A DNA stretch of 64,000 nucleotides from Orientallactaga sibirica (Eukaryota; Chordata; Mammalia; Rodentia; Dipodidae), in contig JAEOAD010000040.1 in the NCBI GenBank assembly GCA_036365145.1, positions 12,278,501-12,342,500 of the forward strand, written 5' to 3'. A program made the translations under genes and the position numbers. Every line of letters starts with the position of its first letter. Within the stretch, counting starts at the first letter, position 1. The notes under the pieces were generated by a model. The model worked only from the letters and a program-made list of their open reading frames with translations. It had not been told where the DNA came from and did not search any database. This document shows, piece by piece, positions 43,201 through 53,640 of this stretch.

Positions 43201-46200
43201 ATTTTTTTGTTTTTTTTTTTCTGGGGGTGGGGGGGTGGTGAGGCAGAGTCTAACTCGGTCTGCATCATGCTGGTCTCACTCAAGACGATCTTTCTACCTC
43301 AGGCTCTGCGTGCTGGGATCATAAGTATGAGCCACCATGCCCAGCTTTGTTTCTCGTTTATTATTATACCTTAGAATATGCAGGATTCCCAAGTTTTTCA
43401 CTATGTAAAATAAATTTTCTCCCTCTCTTAAGGGAAACTGCTCAGCTTGGTTTACAGTTGTGGCTTCTAACTTCCTCCCCGTGCATGTTACTTCCTTGGA
43501 CAAGGCAGATGCTATCTATCAGAAGCATGCAGGCCATGCGTTACTCCTGGTAAGCAATTCAGTTTGTTGGCTGCATTGTTACGGTGGTGTACCACGCATG
43601 ACCCTGCTAAGAAAGCCAGTGCTAGATGAAACTATCTGTTTACACATCCGTTAACTCACCCCCTCACCTCATTCTCTGAAAATTCTGACTACAAAACAAA
43701 AATGGGTTCCACGTGAAAGGCATACTGATTTGAACTGAGCCTAGAAAAGCCATAGGGATGTGTTTTCTCTATAGTACACCGTCCAGTGTAGCAGCCACGT
43801 ACCGCTATCTAAGTTTAAATGAACAAGCTAGAGGAGGTAAATTTAAGTTACAGTTCTTGGCTTGTTTCAGTATTTTTTTTTTTTTTTTTTTGCAAGGTAG
43901 GGTCTCACTCTGGTCCAGGCTGACCTGGAATTAACTATGTAGTCTCAGGGTTTGTTTCAGTATTTTTATTTGTTTGAGGGTGTATGGATGTGTCAGGGCC
44001 TCTTGCTCCTGCAAATGAATTCCAGATGCATACACCACTTTGTGCATCTGGCTTTACACGGATACTGGGGAATTGAACCTGGGCTGTCAGGCTTTGCAAG
44101 CAAGCACCTTTAACCGCTAAGCCATCTTCCCAGCAGCCCCTAAAGCACATTTCTTCAGTCACACTAGCCACGTTTCAAATGCCCAGTAGCTTCGTGGTTA
44201 TAGAAAGCTGTACTGGACGATGCTGAGGGAAGAGTGGGTAACTGTTAGAGCTGGTGGGTGCTGCTGGCATTAGGGGGTGCAGCCCGGGAGAGGCAGTGAA
44301 CAGGAGAGCCCCTGCCAACAAGGAAGGTCAGCGGTGGTGGAAAAGCAGCGGTCTAGGTAGGAGCGCTTGCCCACCACATTCCTCGTCTCAGACACTCGTT
44401 TTTCAGGTTGCCCTCTCCCTGCTCCTTCCTGTGAACTGGAAGTATGCCTAAGAAAAAAAAAAAAAAAACTCAAGTATCTGATTATTCCTTCTCTTCACTA
44501 CGGCTTGTCCTTGGCTCCTCGGGGCTTATCCCTGCAGTCCCTGTTTGGCCCTAACAGTGCCACGTGAAACTCAACCCTAGTCCAGGTGCCTGCAGGCTCT
44601 GCCACTGGACACTGTATACTTTATATTTGGATTGTTTTAGAGGCCATCTTTAGCCCATAGGGTTTTATTTTTTGAGTCTGGGTCTTAACGTAGTTCAAGC
44701 AAACTAGCCAATGCTGGCCCTGAACTCCTGATCTTCCTGCCTCCAAGTGCTGGGATTGCAGGTTTGTACCACCATGAGCAGCTGGTTAAGATTATTGAAG
44801 ACAAGCCCGCTGTGGTGGCACACACTTTAATCCCAGAACTCAAGAGGCAGAGGTGGGAGGATCACTGGCTTTAAGGCCACCCTGAGACTACATAGTGAAT
44901 TCCAGGTCAGCCTTGACTAGAGCGAGGCCCTACCTCAAAAAAGACCTTCAAGGGCTGGAAAGATGGCTTAGCGATTAAGGCGTTTGCCAGCAAAGCCTGA
45001 GGACCCAAGTTTAATTCTCCAGGTCCCACGTAAGCCAGATGCACATAATGGCACGTGCATCTGGAGTTCATTAGCAGTAGCCCTGTCACACCCACTCTCA
45101 CTCTCTCTTAGTCCCTCCATCTCTAATAAATAAATAAAAATAAATCAGAAAAAAAAAAAAAAAAAAACCTTCAAGGCCACCCTGAGAATACAGAGTGAAT
45201 TCCAGGTCAGCCTGGGCTAGACCTTACCTCAAAAAACCAAAAAAGAAAAAAAAAAGACTCAGTGAGTCAGTGCCCGTGCCAGAGTCAGAACACCTGAACT
45301 AGCACAGGGGGACTGATACGTTGTTTCTTCATTAATTTAGTCTCCTTGTCCTCCAGCCCTTCCTCCATAGCTGCCAAAGGCTTCATAGTTGCCTTTCCTC
45401 CACGTTCTTCCCTTGTATTAGTTCATGTGTTGTTGACTCCTTCTGAACCCCATGGGGACAGGGACCGTCCCTACTGCTGAAGCTGAGCTGAGAGACTTAA
45501 GTCTGGTTACGCGTCAGTGATCCAGATACTTCCTGTTCGTGCAGACAACTGCAAGCACAGAAGCTGAAGCTTGTTATCTGCGTGCGCTCAAACTCATGGC
45601 AATCCCTCTGCCTCAGCTTCACATCCAGCCTAGATTTACAGGAAATTTAATGTGAACTTCCAAACATCTTTTCTTTTGTCGGAAGGTTCCGATGGGTGGA
45701 GAAGAACGAATGGCAGAATTTCCTCCTCTTGTTGCTGAAGATATTACATTACAAGGACGAGGTGAAGCGTCTGAAGCTGTGGCCGACATCAAGTTCTCCT
45801 CTGCAGGTGAGCTCACTGTGTACAACAGCACTTCACGGGACAAGATTGTGGCATGTCCCTAAATGCCTCCACTGGCAGGGTAGCAGCAGGAGTCAGGATG
45901 GCACATTTAAGCCAGTCGGGCATGGTGGTGCCATCTCAACACTTCAGAAGTGAAGACAAGAGGATCAGGAAGTGAAGGATACAGGAGACCTTGTCCAAAA
46001 AAAAACCTTCAGGGGGCTGGAGAGGTGGCTTAGCAGTTAAGGCATTTGCCTAAGAAGCCTAAAGACCCAGGTTTGATTCCCTAGTACCCTTGTAAACCAG
46101 ATGTACAAGGTGGCACATGCATCTGGAGTTCATTTGCAGTGGCTAGAGGCCCTGGTGCACCCATTTTCTCCTCCCTCTCCCTCAAATAAATACGATAAAG

Positions 46201-47180
46201 ACCAAAAAAAAAAAAAAAAAGACAAAGAAAAGAAACAACTCAGGGCTGGGGAGATGACTCAGTGGGTGAGGTGCTTGCTTGATAAAAACCTGGGTTCCAC
46301 TTCGTTTCCACAGTACCCAAGTAAAGCCAGATGTACAGAGTGGCACACACACCAGGCATGGTGGCACAAACATTTAATCCTAGCACTCAGGTGGCAGTGG
46401 TAGAAGAATCACTGAGTTTGAGGCCAGCCTGGGCTAGAGTGAGACCCTACTTTGGAAAAAAATGGTGGGAGCTGGGAGTGGTGGCACACGCCTTTAATCC
46501 CAGCACTTGGAGAGGTAGGAGGATCACATGAGTGTGAGGCCACCCTGAGACTACAGAGTGAATTCCAGGTCAGCCTGGACTAGAGTGAGACCCTACCTGG
46601 AAAAAGAAAAAAAGGTGAGGCTGGGGAGGTGGCTTAGCAGTTAAGGCGCTTGCCTACAAAGCCAGAGGACCCAGGTTTGATTTCCCAGGACCCATGTGAG
46701 CCAGATGCACAAGGGGCACATGAAAGTGCCAGGTGTGGTATCACATAACCTTTAATCCCAGCACTGGCAAGGCTGATGTGACTTTGAGGCCAGCCTGGAA
46801 CTACAGAGTAATTTCTAGGTCAGCCTGGGCTAGAGTGAGACCTTGCCTCAAAAAAAAAAAAAAAAAAAGGCCAGGCTTGTGCCACCAAGCCTAGCTAATG
46901 GCTTCTTTGTTGCTCCTTTCTGAACTTGTTTGGGTTCCTTAGCGACTGCTAATGGCCTCTTGTGCTCTCTTGGATGTCTTTAGGTTGGGTTGCAGTAACT
47001 CCACATGTTAGGGACACGTTGCATCTCCGAGGCTATACACCTGAAGGAACAGTTCTGACCGTCCGGTCCCCTCTCTTGCCACATATTGTTAATGTCAAAG
47101 GAGAGCGCATCAAGAGAAGTGTGGCCTATAAAACCAAGAAGCCGTCTTCCCTCGTATATAATCTGCAGAAGAACAGATGA
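35203..47180 (+). CDS. NOA1: NOA1, mitochondrial nitric-oxide-associated GTPase (complete, 7 exons)
   Basis: NOA1 is a circularly permuted GTPase of the YqeH/YlqF type. In mammals it is mitochondrial and tied to mitochondrial translation and ribosome assembly (family knowledge). The seven exons sum to 2067 bases, i.e. 688 residues plus stop, close to the roughly 700 typical of mammals. All junctions are GT/AG and in phase. The N-terminus is rich in Arg and poor in acidic residues, as in a mitochondrial presequence. Two CxxC pairs (C135/C138, C173/C176) form a likely zinc-binding unit. GTPase motifs appear in permuted order: G4 NKVD 242-245, G5 SAK 312-314, G1 STNAGKST ending near 348, G2 around TISPWPGTT, and G3 DTPG 491-494. 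The start ATG at 35203 matches MLPAR, the usual mammalian NOA1 start. The neighbour POLR2B is divergent, the same arrangement as on human chromosome 4. Confidence 0.96.
36332..38137. repeat. NOA1 intron 1
   Basis: B2-like plus at about 36435-36720, with an internal (GTTT)n expansion and a long (CT)n. B1-like minus at 36750-36898 and 37945-38095. B1-like plus at 36940-37085, 37110-37220 and 37553-37700. An (AT)n run at 37227-37278. B2-like minus at 37290-37460. Confidence 0.75.
38138..38302 (+). CDS. NOA1: NOA1 exon 2
   Basis: The acceptor is atttcag and the exon encodes [20 protein letters not shown] through [20 protein letters not shown]. The 165 bases end at donor gtaagc. Phase is 1 at both ends. 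Confidence 0.95.
39432..39637 (+). CDS. NOA1: NOA1 exon 3 (G3 motif)
   Basis: The exon encodes [38 protein letters not shown] and [19 protein letters not shown], ending ITKENC. The acceptor is ttccag and the donor gtatgt. It holds the DTPG nucleotide-binding motif. Confidence 0.94.
41170..41276 (+). pseudogene. U6 snRNA retropseudogene
   Basis: The full-length U6 sequence begins gtgctcgcttc and ends agcgttccatatttt, with the acagaga box and gcatggcccctgc intact. Several changes are CpG-decay type (ttcagc, tgcaca, gacatga, ttcatg). A 12-base direct repeat ttcattctcagg flanks it (41159-41170 and 41288-41299), as expected for an L1-mediated retrocopy. It sits in NOA1 intron 3 and has no visible U6 promoter, so it is probably silent. 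Confidence 0.9.
42231..42362 (+). CDS. NOA1: NOA1 exon 4
   Basis: The 132-base exon (phase 0 to 0) encodes [39 protein letters not shown] and IDFLQ. The acceptor is cttcacag and the donor gtaaga. Confidence 0.95.
43433..43549 (+). CDS. NOA1: NOA1 exon 5
   Basis: The 117-base exon (phase 0 to 0) encodes [20 protein letters not shown] then [19 protein letters not shown]. The acceptor is cttaag and the donor gtaagc. Confidence 0.95.
45686..45806 (+). CDS. NOA1: NOA1 exon 6
   Basis: The 121-base exon encodes [20 protein letters not shown] then [20 protein letters not shown] plus one base. The acceptor is cggaag and the donor gtgagc. Confidence 0.94.
46984..47180 (+). CDS. NOA1: NOA1 exon 7 (stop codon)
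   Basis: The acceptor is tctttag and the exon encodes [39 protein letters not shown] and a basic tail ending YNLQKNR, then TGA at 47178-47180. The Lys/Arg-rich C-terminus suits an RNA- or ribosome-binding role. Confidence 0.95.
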
Positions 47181-47262
47181 CTGAGAGATGGACCTGACCT
47201 GCACTGGATAGTGACCACACTGAACATTGCAATAATTTGTTAAATTGTATCAAATACAGTAT

Positions 47263-47268
47263 AATAAA
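47263..47268 (+). terminator. NOA1: NOA1 poly(A) signal AATAAA
   Basis: AATAAA lies 83 bases after the NOA1 stop codon, in an AT-rich 3' UTR. A short 3' UTR is implied. Confidence 0.8.
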
Positions 47269-47409
47269 ACCCACAAGCTCCTATCCTTTCTAAAGTCTCT
47301 TTTTTTTTTAAGGGGTTGTGATAGGTCAGGTGTGATGCATGCCTTTAATCCCAGCACTCGAGAGGCAGAGGTAGGAGGATGGTTGTGAGGTCAAGAACAC
47401 CCTGAACAG

Positions 47410-48660
47410 GCAGCAGTTTCAGCCCAAAGATTTCATTTTTTTCTGTGCCATATCCCTCTGCTCACCAGTTCATTTCTGTGCAATGCACCCCTGCACAAAG
47501 TCTCAGGACACAGCAAGCCTCTCACGCAAACTGCTTCTAGCCCAATCCAAGCAAATCTCTTTCTCACCCTCACAAGCCAATCCTCACTGTCCATAGTTCT
47601 TAGTGCATTCAGGTCTTTCAACTCTGACCAGAATAGTCCATCAGCTGTACTTACAGCACTGCAAGGCAACTCTTTAGGTCAAGATTCCAAATTCATCCAC
47701 ATTCCCCCTGCTGCAAATCAGTTCCAAGAGTCACACAAGACTAATGACACCACTTCTTGGTACCAACTTTACTGCTGCAGTCAGGTTCTCATTGCTGGCA
47801 GAAATCACCCAACCAAGAGCAGCTTATGGGGAAAAAAGATTTATTTTGGTTTACAGACTTAGGGGAAGTTCCATGATGGCAGGGTATCCCCCGTAAACTT
47901 AGGTGTCCTGAACGGCTAGTCTCCCCAACTGATGGCAATTGAGAATTAAAGCCTCCTGGAGGCAGTGTATTGTTGGGGGTGGGCTTATGGATGTTATAGC
48001 AAGTTTCCCCTTGCCAGTGTTTGGCACACTACTGTTCCTATTGTCCACCCTCTGCTTAAGCCATCATTTCCCCCTGCCATCATGGAACTTCCCCTCAAGT
48101 CCATAAACCAAAATAAACCCTTTGTTCCCAAAAGCTGCTCTTGGTTGGGTGGTTTCTGCCAGCACTGCGAACCTGACTGCAACAGTAAAGTGGTACTGAG
48201 GAGTGGGATTGCTGCTAGACACCTGACTGTGTGGCTTTGGCCATTTGGAGGTGGTTTTCAAGAGGAATGTGGGAGGATTTGAAACCTTGGCCTAAGAGAC
48301 GTCTTGCAGTGCTGGAAGTACAGCTTGATGGACTGTTCTGGACAGAGTTGAAAGACCTGAATGCAGTAAGAACTGTGGACTGAGGTTTGGCTTATGTCTG
48401 TGAGAGGGCGCTTTGCCAGGACTGGGCTAGAAGCAGTTTGTGTGAGAGGCTTGCTGTTATGCCCATGTCCTGAGAACTTGTGCAGGGTCGCTTTGTGTAG
48501 AAATGGACTGGTGTGAGCAGAGGAATATGACACAAGTGAAATCTTTGGGCCAAAACTTCCGCCAGTTCAGCTGCAATTGTATGAGAGTTTACAACCTTGA
48601 GGATCTGCCAGCTGATCTGCACTGGGACAACAGAAAGAATGCAGTCTTTTGAAGGGGCCT
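47410..48660. mobile_element. Inverted pair of MaLR-like LTR/internal fragments
   Basis: The block at about 47410-47850 reads on the minus strand the same elements as 47870-48560 on the plus strand. Shared pieces are gctgctcttggttgggtg, 'ggactgttctgg…gagttgaaagacctgaatgca' and 'agaagcagtttg…gagaggcttgctg'. They meet head to head around 47850-47880, about 140 bases past the NOA1 poly(A) signal. Confidence 0.65.
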
Positions 48661-48760
48661 GAATGCTGAAGGAGTGTCCTCTTCTTCAAAGTCTGCTTTA
48701 TTCCCTCTTGGATTAACAAATTGGCACCCTACCTGATATTATGGCGCATAAGAAATGCAG

Positions 48761-50438
48761 GAAAGCTAGGCTTGGTGGCACACATCTTTAATCCCAGCAC
48801 TCGGGAGGCAGAGGTAGGAGGATCGCCGAGAGTTCGTGGCCACCCTGAGACTACATAGTTAATTCCAGGTCAGCCTGGACCAGAGTGAGACTCTACCTCA
48901 CAAAACCAAAAAAAAAAAAAAAAAAATGCAGGAAAAGCTGGGTATGGTGATGCACACCTTTAATCCCAGCACTCAGGACTCAGGAGGCAGAGGTAGGAGG
49001 ATCACCATGAGTTTGAGGCCACTCTGAGACTACACAGTGAATTCCAGGTCATCCTGGGCTGGAGTGAGACCCTACCTTGAAAAACCAAAATATAAATAAA
49101 TATAATAAAAATATTTTAGGGTTGGAGAGATTGCTTAATTGTTAAGGTGTTTGCTTGCAAAGCCAAAAGACCCATGTTCTACTCTCCAGATCCCACCATG
49201 TAAGCCAGATGCACAAAGGTGAAGCAAGCGCAAGGTCGCACATGCCCACTAGGTGGTGCAAGCATTGAGTTAAATTACAGTGGCTGAGGCCCTGGCATAT
49301 ATATATATAATGTCAGAGAAAGGCAGATAGAATGGGCATGACAGGGCTTCCTGCCTCTGTCAATTAACTCCAGATGCATGTGCCACGTTGTGCATCTGGC
49401 TTACATGGGTACTGGTCAATCAAACCTGGGTCCTTAGGCTTCACAGGCAAGTGCCTTAACCACTAAGCCATATCTCCAGCCCTGCACCTTTTCTAATTTA
49501 AATTTTTTTTTTTTTTTTAATTTTCAAGGTAGGGTCTCACTCTGGCCCAGGCTGACCTGGAATTAACTATGTAATCTCAGGGTGGCCTCAAACTCACGGC
49601 GATCCTCCTACCTCTGCTTCCTGAGTGCTGGGATTAAAGGCGTGCGCCACCATGCCCGGTTTCCCATAGTTTTTTTTTTTTTTTTTTTTCTTTTGGGGGG
49701 AATGGTTGTTTTTGAAGTAGGATGTCACATGCATTAGTTCAGGCTGACCTGGAATTCCCTATGTAGTATCAAAGTGTCCTCAAACTCACTGGGATCCTCC
49801 TACCTCTGCCTCCTAAATGCTGGGATTAAAGGTGTGCGCCACCATGACCTGCTGTGCCTTAGTTTTTTGTGTTTTTTTTTGTTTGTTTGTTTGTTTGTTT
49901 TGGTTTTGCAAGGTAGGGTCTCACTCTGGTCCAGGCTGACCTGGAATTAACTATGTTGTATTTTTTTTTTTAATTTGGTTTTTCGAGGTAGGGTTTCACT
50001 CTAGCCCAGGATGGACTGGAATTCACTATGTATTCTCAGGGTGGCCTCGAACTCATGGCAATCCTCCTACCTCTGCCTCCCAAGTGCTGGGATTAAAGGC
50101 GTGTGCCACCATGCCCATCTTAGTTTTAAGTAATAATTATGTATATTTATGGCAAACAATCTGACTATAAAACATGGAATGTACAAGTCAAAGCAATGAA
50201 CATATCTATAACCCTAAGAATTTATTTATTTATTTATTTATTCTCAAAGTAGGGTCTCAGTCTAGCCCAGGCTGACCTGGAATTCAGTATGTATGTAGTT
50301 TCAGGGTGGCTTTGAACTCACAGTAATCCTCCCACCTCAGCTTCCCAATGCTGGGATTAAAGGTTGTGTGACCACACCTGGAAACCCTTATTTCTTTATG
50401 ATGAAAATAATTTAAAATCCTCTCATAGGGAAGTACTT

Positions 50439-50477
<39 letters not shown>

Positions 50478-50629
50478 GTTTTTCGAGGTAGGGTTTCACT
50501 CTGGTCCAGGCTGACCTGGAATTAACTATGTAGTCTCAGGGTGGCCTCGAACTCTCAGTGATCCTCCTACCTCTGCCTCCCACATGCTGGGATTAAGGCA
50601 TGCACCACCACGCCCGACTTTAATTATTT
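48761..50629. repeat. SINE cluster upstream of the provirus
   Basis: B1-like plus at about 48770-48905 and 48935-49085. A B2-like plus fragment at 49120-49290. B2-like minus at 49300-49480. Then six B1-like minus copies or fragments at 49510-49660, 49690-49850, 49890-49960, 49970-50120, 50230-50375 and 50460-50620. The provirus starts about 12 bases beyond the last. Confidence 0.8.
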
Positions 50630-51224
50630 AGCTCTCTTGGGTTGCTAACATGCTCTATGCAGCTTCTGTATCACTGCTTGCTTGCTGTAGCTGGTTGACT
50701 AAAGAGCTGCCATTTTATGACAGCCTCCATTATGTTGCTGAGTTAGCCACAAATAAGAAAAAAAATTAACTAACACTTTCTGGTTCCTGGAACACTTTCG
50801 AGTTCCTGGAATTGAGGGGGACCACCGTGCTTGTGGTGTTTACATAACGTCCCAGCTGGCCCCAGCTGGCCCCATCCCCTGCCCATAACGATGACACAGC
50901 GTCCTTGGGCGGGCACAGCCAATCAGGGCCTCCTCTAGATGGAAAGTCCCTAACCCCAGGCCCACCCTGATGGGCACAACCAATCAAGTTTCTTCTCAGA
51001 TGGAAAGTCCCTAAAAATCCTGAGTTTGTGGTTTTTGCCTATATAAGCACTACAACACTGTTGCTAGGGGCTCTTCACCCCTCCTGCGTGAGGACTTTGT
51101 GTGGAGCCCCCGGTGCACCGGTGTCATCAATAAACCTCTTGCTGCTTGCATTGAGAGTTCTCCGTGTGAGTGTCTTTGGGTCTGGTCGACAATTCCCTCG
51201 GGGGGCCCACCGGGGGTCCCTACA
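50630..51224 (+). repeat. 5' LTR of the provirus
   Basis: The LTR is shared with 58517-59047 from 'agctctcttgg' onward. U3 holds two CCAAT boxes (50919-50923, 50980-50984), a 17-base direct repeat agatggaaagtccctaa (50937-50953, 50998-51014), a TATA box tatataa (51040-51046) and the poly(A) signal aataaa (51129-51134). U5 ends in CA at 51223-51224, two bases before the PBS. The first ~13 bases present in the 3' LTR (from tgaaag) are absent or unrecognisable here. Confidence 0.93.
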
Positions 51225-51226
51225 TT

Positions 51227-51244
51227 TGGGGGCTCGTCCGGGAT
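51227..51244 (+). promoter_or_regulatory. Primer binding site, tRNA-Pro
   Basis: The 18 bases tgggggctcgtccgggat are complementary to the 3' end of tRNA-Pro, the primer class used by many gammaretroviruses. They start two bases after the U5 CA. Confidence 0.95.
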
Positions 51245-51659
51245 CTCGACAAGACCCCAGACCTCATATCGGACCCCTCAGAGGTAAGAGGCGCCTCCTG
51301 TTATGTCTGTAATTGTCTGTCTCTTGTCTCTGTCTGATTCTGTCTGAAATTGAGAATTCTCAATCTGGGCGCCTTGTTTAGGGGAAAGGTAGGTCGAGGC
51401 TGACGGGCCTGAAGACCACCACCCTAGCAATCTGGAGGACGCTCTCGATTGCCCAGAGGAGACAGACCCATTTTGTGTCTCCTATCTGAGAGACTCTGAC
51501 CGAGTTCTCTTCTGCCGCACGGCGCCATCTGGGTCCCGCCCACCGCCATCTGAATCGCTTTTGTTTTTGCTCAGGCGGCGAGCGGGCCAACTCAGTCTTT
51601 TTGTTTTCTGTGTTTTCCTGTTCATTTTATTCTTCTATTTTTCTTATTCACCTCCCAAT
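51245..51659 (+). promoter_or_regulatory. Proviral leader with splice donor and in-frame pre-gag reading frame
   Basis: A strong splice-donor match (agaggtaagag, GT at 51284-51285) probably serves the env mRNA. From 51393 (after a TAG) to the gag ATG the gag frame is open for 89 codons with no AUG. It contains CTG and TTG codons and a hydrophobic run [17 protein letters not shown] just ahead of Gag. This resembles the leader of glycosylated Gag in murine-type gammaretroviruses. Packaging signals presumably lie here but were not identified. Confidence 0.6.
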
Positions 51660-53196
51660 ATGGGACAGAATATCTCTACCCCCCTTGACTTGACTCTGAC
51701 ACATTGGACTGACGTTAAGGAACGAGCTCACAACTTGTCTGTTGAGGTTAAGAAAGGAAAATGGCAAACTCTTTGTTCTTCTGAATGGCCCACTTTTAAT
51801 GTGGGATGGCCAAAAGAGGGCACCTTTAATCTAACAACCATTCATGCTGTTAGGCACATTGTTTTGCAGGAACCAGGAGGACATCCAGACCAGATACCCT
51901 ATATCTTCACTTGGCAAGATTTGATTCAGGATCCACCGTCCTGGATAAAACCTTGGATCTCCCTACAGCCTACTAACAAAGGCTCTTCGGAGTCTTCAAA
52001 GATTCTTCTTGCAGGTCCAAAACAAAAGAAGATCTATCCGGACCTCCAGGCAGACTTACTCCTGTCGGATCCCCGCCGCCCTACCCGCCATCCATAGCCC
52101 CCACGGCTCCACCTGATCCCTTACCTCCAAGGAGCACAGGGGGGCGGCGGCGGGACTAGAAGCAGGCGGGCCCAGACTCCAGATACTACTGTTGCCCTGC
52201 CCCTCAGGACTATAGGTCCCCCTCCTCCCCCAGGACCGGGAGACGATCCCAACCACAGACCCTTACCACCACTTCAATATTGGCCTTTCTCCTCCGCAGA
52301 TTTATACAACTGGAAGGCTAATCACCCCCCTTTTTCAGAGGATCCCTCTAAGTTAACTGCTCTCATGGAATCTCTAGTTTTCTCTCACCAGCCCACTTGG
52401 GATGATTGTCAACAGTTACTTCAGACCCTCTTTACTACAGAAGAAAGGGAACGTATCTTGTTGGAAGCCAGGAAGAACGTTCCTGGGGACGACGGGCGTC
52501 CCACACTGCTCCAAAATGTGATAGACAACGGGTTTCCCTTGACCCGACCCGACTGGGATTTCAACACCCCTGAAGGTAGGGAGCATCTCCGTGTCTATCG
52601 CCAGGCTCTGGTGGCTGGTCTCCGGGGAGCTGCAAGGCGTCCCACTAATTTGGCCAAGGTAAGAGAGATCATCCAGGGACCTGATGAACTGCCCTCTGTT
52701 TTCCTGGAGCGCCTCATGGAGGCCTTCGCGAGATATACACCATTTGATCCAACCGCGGAGGAACAGAGAGTGTCAGTTCTGATGAGTTTTGTTGATCAGT
52801 CAGCACCAGATATCAGAAAGAAATTACAGAGGTTAGGCGGCTTGAGTAGGTATACGCTGTCAGATTTAGTTAAGGAGGCTGAAAAGGTTTATAATAAAAA
52901 GAGAAACAGAGGAAGAAAGGGAACAGAGAAGAGCGAAGGAACAGGAGGAAAGGGACCAAAGACGAGATAAGAGACATGAGAAAAACATGACTAAAATTCT
53001 GGCCGCTGTGATTCAGGACAGGAAGAACTTAGATAGAGAAAAACGTAGAGACCCCAGACAGAGACAAAACCAGGGCAACAGACGGCAATTAGATAAGGAC
53101 CAATGTGCCTATTGCAAGGAAAAGGGACACTGGATAAAAGACTGCCCTAAAAAGAAACCAAGAGAAATTTTAACCATGGAAGAAGATGATGAATAG
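51660..53196 (+). pseudogene. gag: gag (MA-p12-CA-NC), frame-broken
   Basis: The structural polyprotein starts MGQNIST, with the N-terminal Gly for myristoylation. The matrix part is open to a TAG at 52095-52097. The late-domain motif PPPY (52073-52084) lies in a different frame from matrix and capsid, so two compensating breaks bracket p12. Capsid is in the original frame from about 52150 to a TAA at 52968-52970, with [14 protein letters not shown] and [16 protein letters not shown]. Another break near 52900 precedes the nucleocapsid frame. NC carries one zinc knuckle, [14 protein letters not shown]. The frame ends at UAG 53194-53196, followed by ggaggcgg, the typical readthrough context. 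Confidence 0.93.
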
Positions 53197-53640
53197 GGAG
53201 GCGGGGCTCGGACCCCTCCCGAGCCTAGGGTAACCCTTAAGGTGGAGGAAACCCATTAAATTTCTAGTAGATACAGGGGCCCAACATTCAGTTTTGCTAA
53301 AATCAGAAGGACCTCTGTCAACCAAAAAGTCATGGGTCCTCGGGGCTACCGGGAATCAACAATATTCATGGACTACCCGAAGAACGGTGGACCTAGGCGT
53401 GGGCCGGGTATCCCACTCGTTCCTCGTGATCCCAGGTTGCCCCGCCCCTCTACTAGGACGGGACCTATTAACCAAAATGGGGGCCCAAATTACCTTCACC
53501 AAAGAAGGCCCTCATGTGACTGATCAACAAGGAAAACTTATCCAGGTATTGACCATGAAATTAGAAGATGAATATAGACTATTTGAGACACCTCAAGCTA
53601 ATACAGAATTAGATAAATGGCTTACTAGAATTCCTGGGGC
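53197..53640 (+). pseudogene. pro: pro (retroviral aspartic protease), frame-broken at its start
   Basis: The active-site motif LVDTGAQHS is at about 53264-53290, and the flap-side [16 protein letters not shown] follows near 53447-53496. The protease frame differs by one from the frame entering through the gag UAG, so an indel lies between 53197 and about 53260. The rest of the protease frame is open. Confidence 0.88.

Larger units (their letters stand above)
42363..46983. repeat. NOA1 introns 4, 5 and 6 (excluding exons)
   Basis: B1-like minus at about 42405-42550 and 43870-43950. B1-like plus at 42581-42720, 44808-44940, 45165-45250 and 46470-46615. B2-like minus at 42820-43007, 43010-43187 and 43955-44140. 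B2-like plus at 44951-45150, 46015-46215 and 46616-46740. The intervals 44150-44640 and 45260-45680 are unique intron sequence. Confidence 0.7.
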
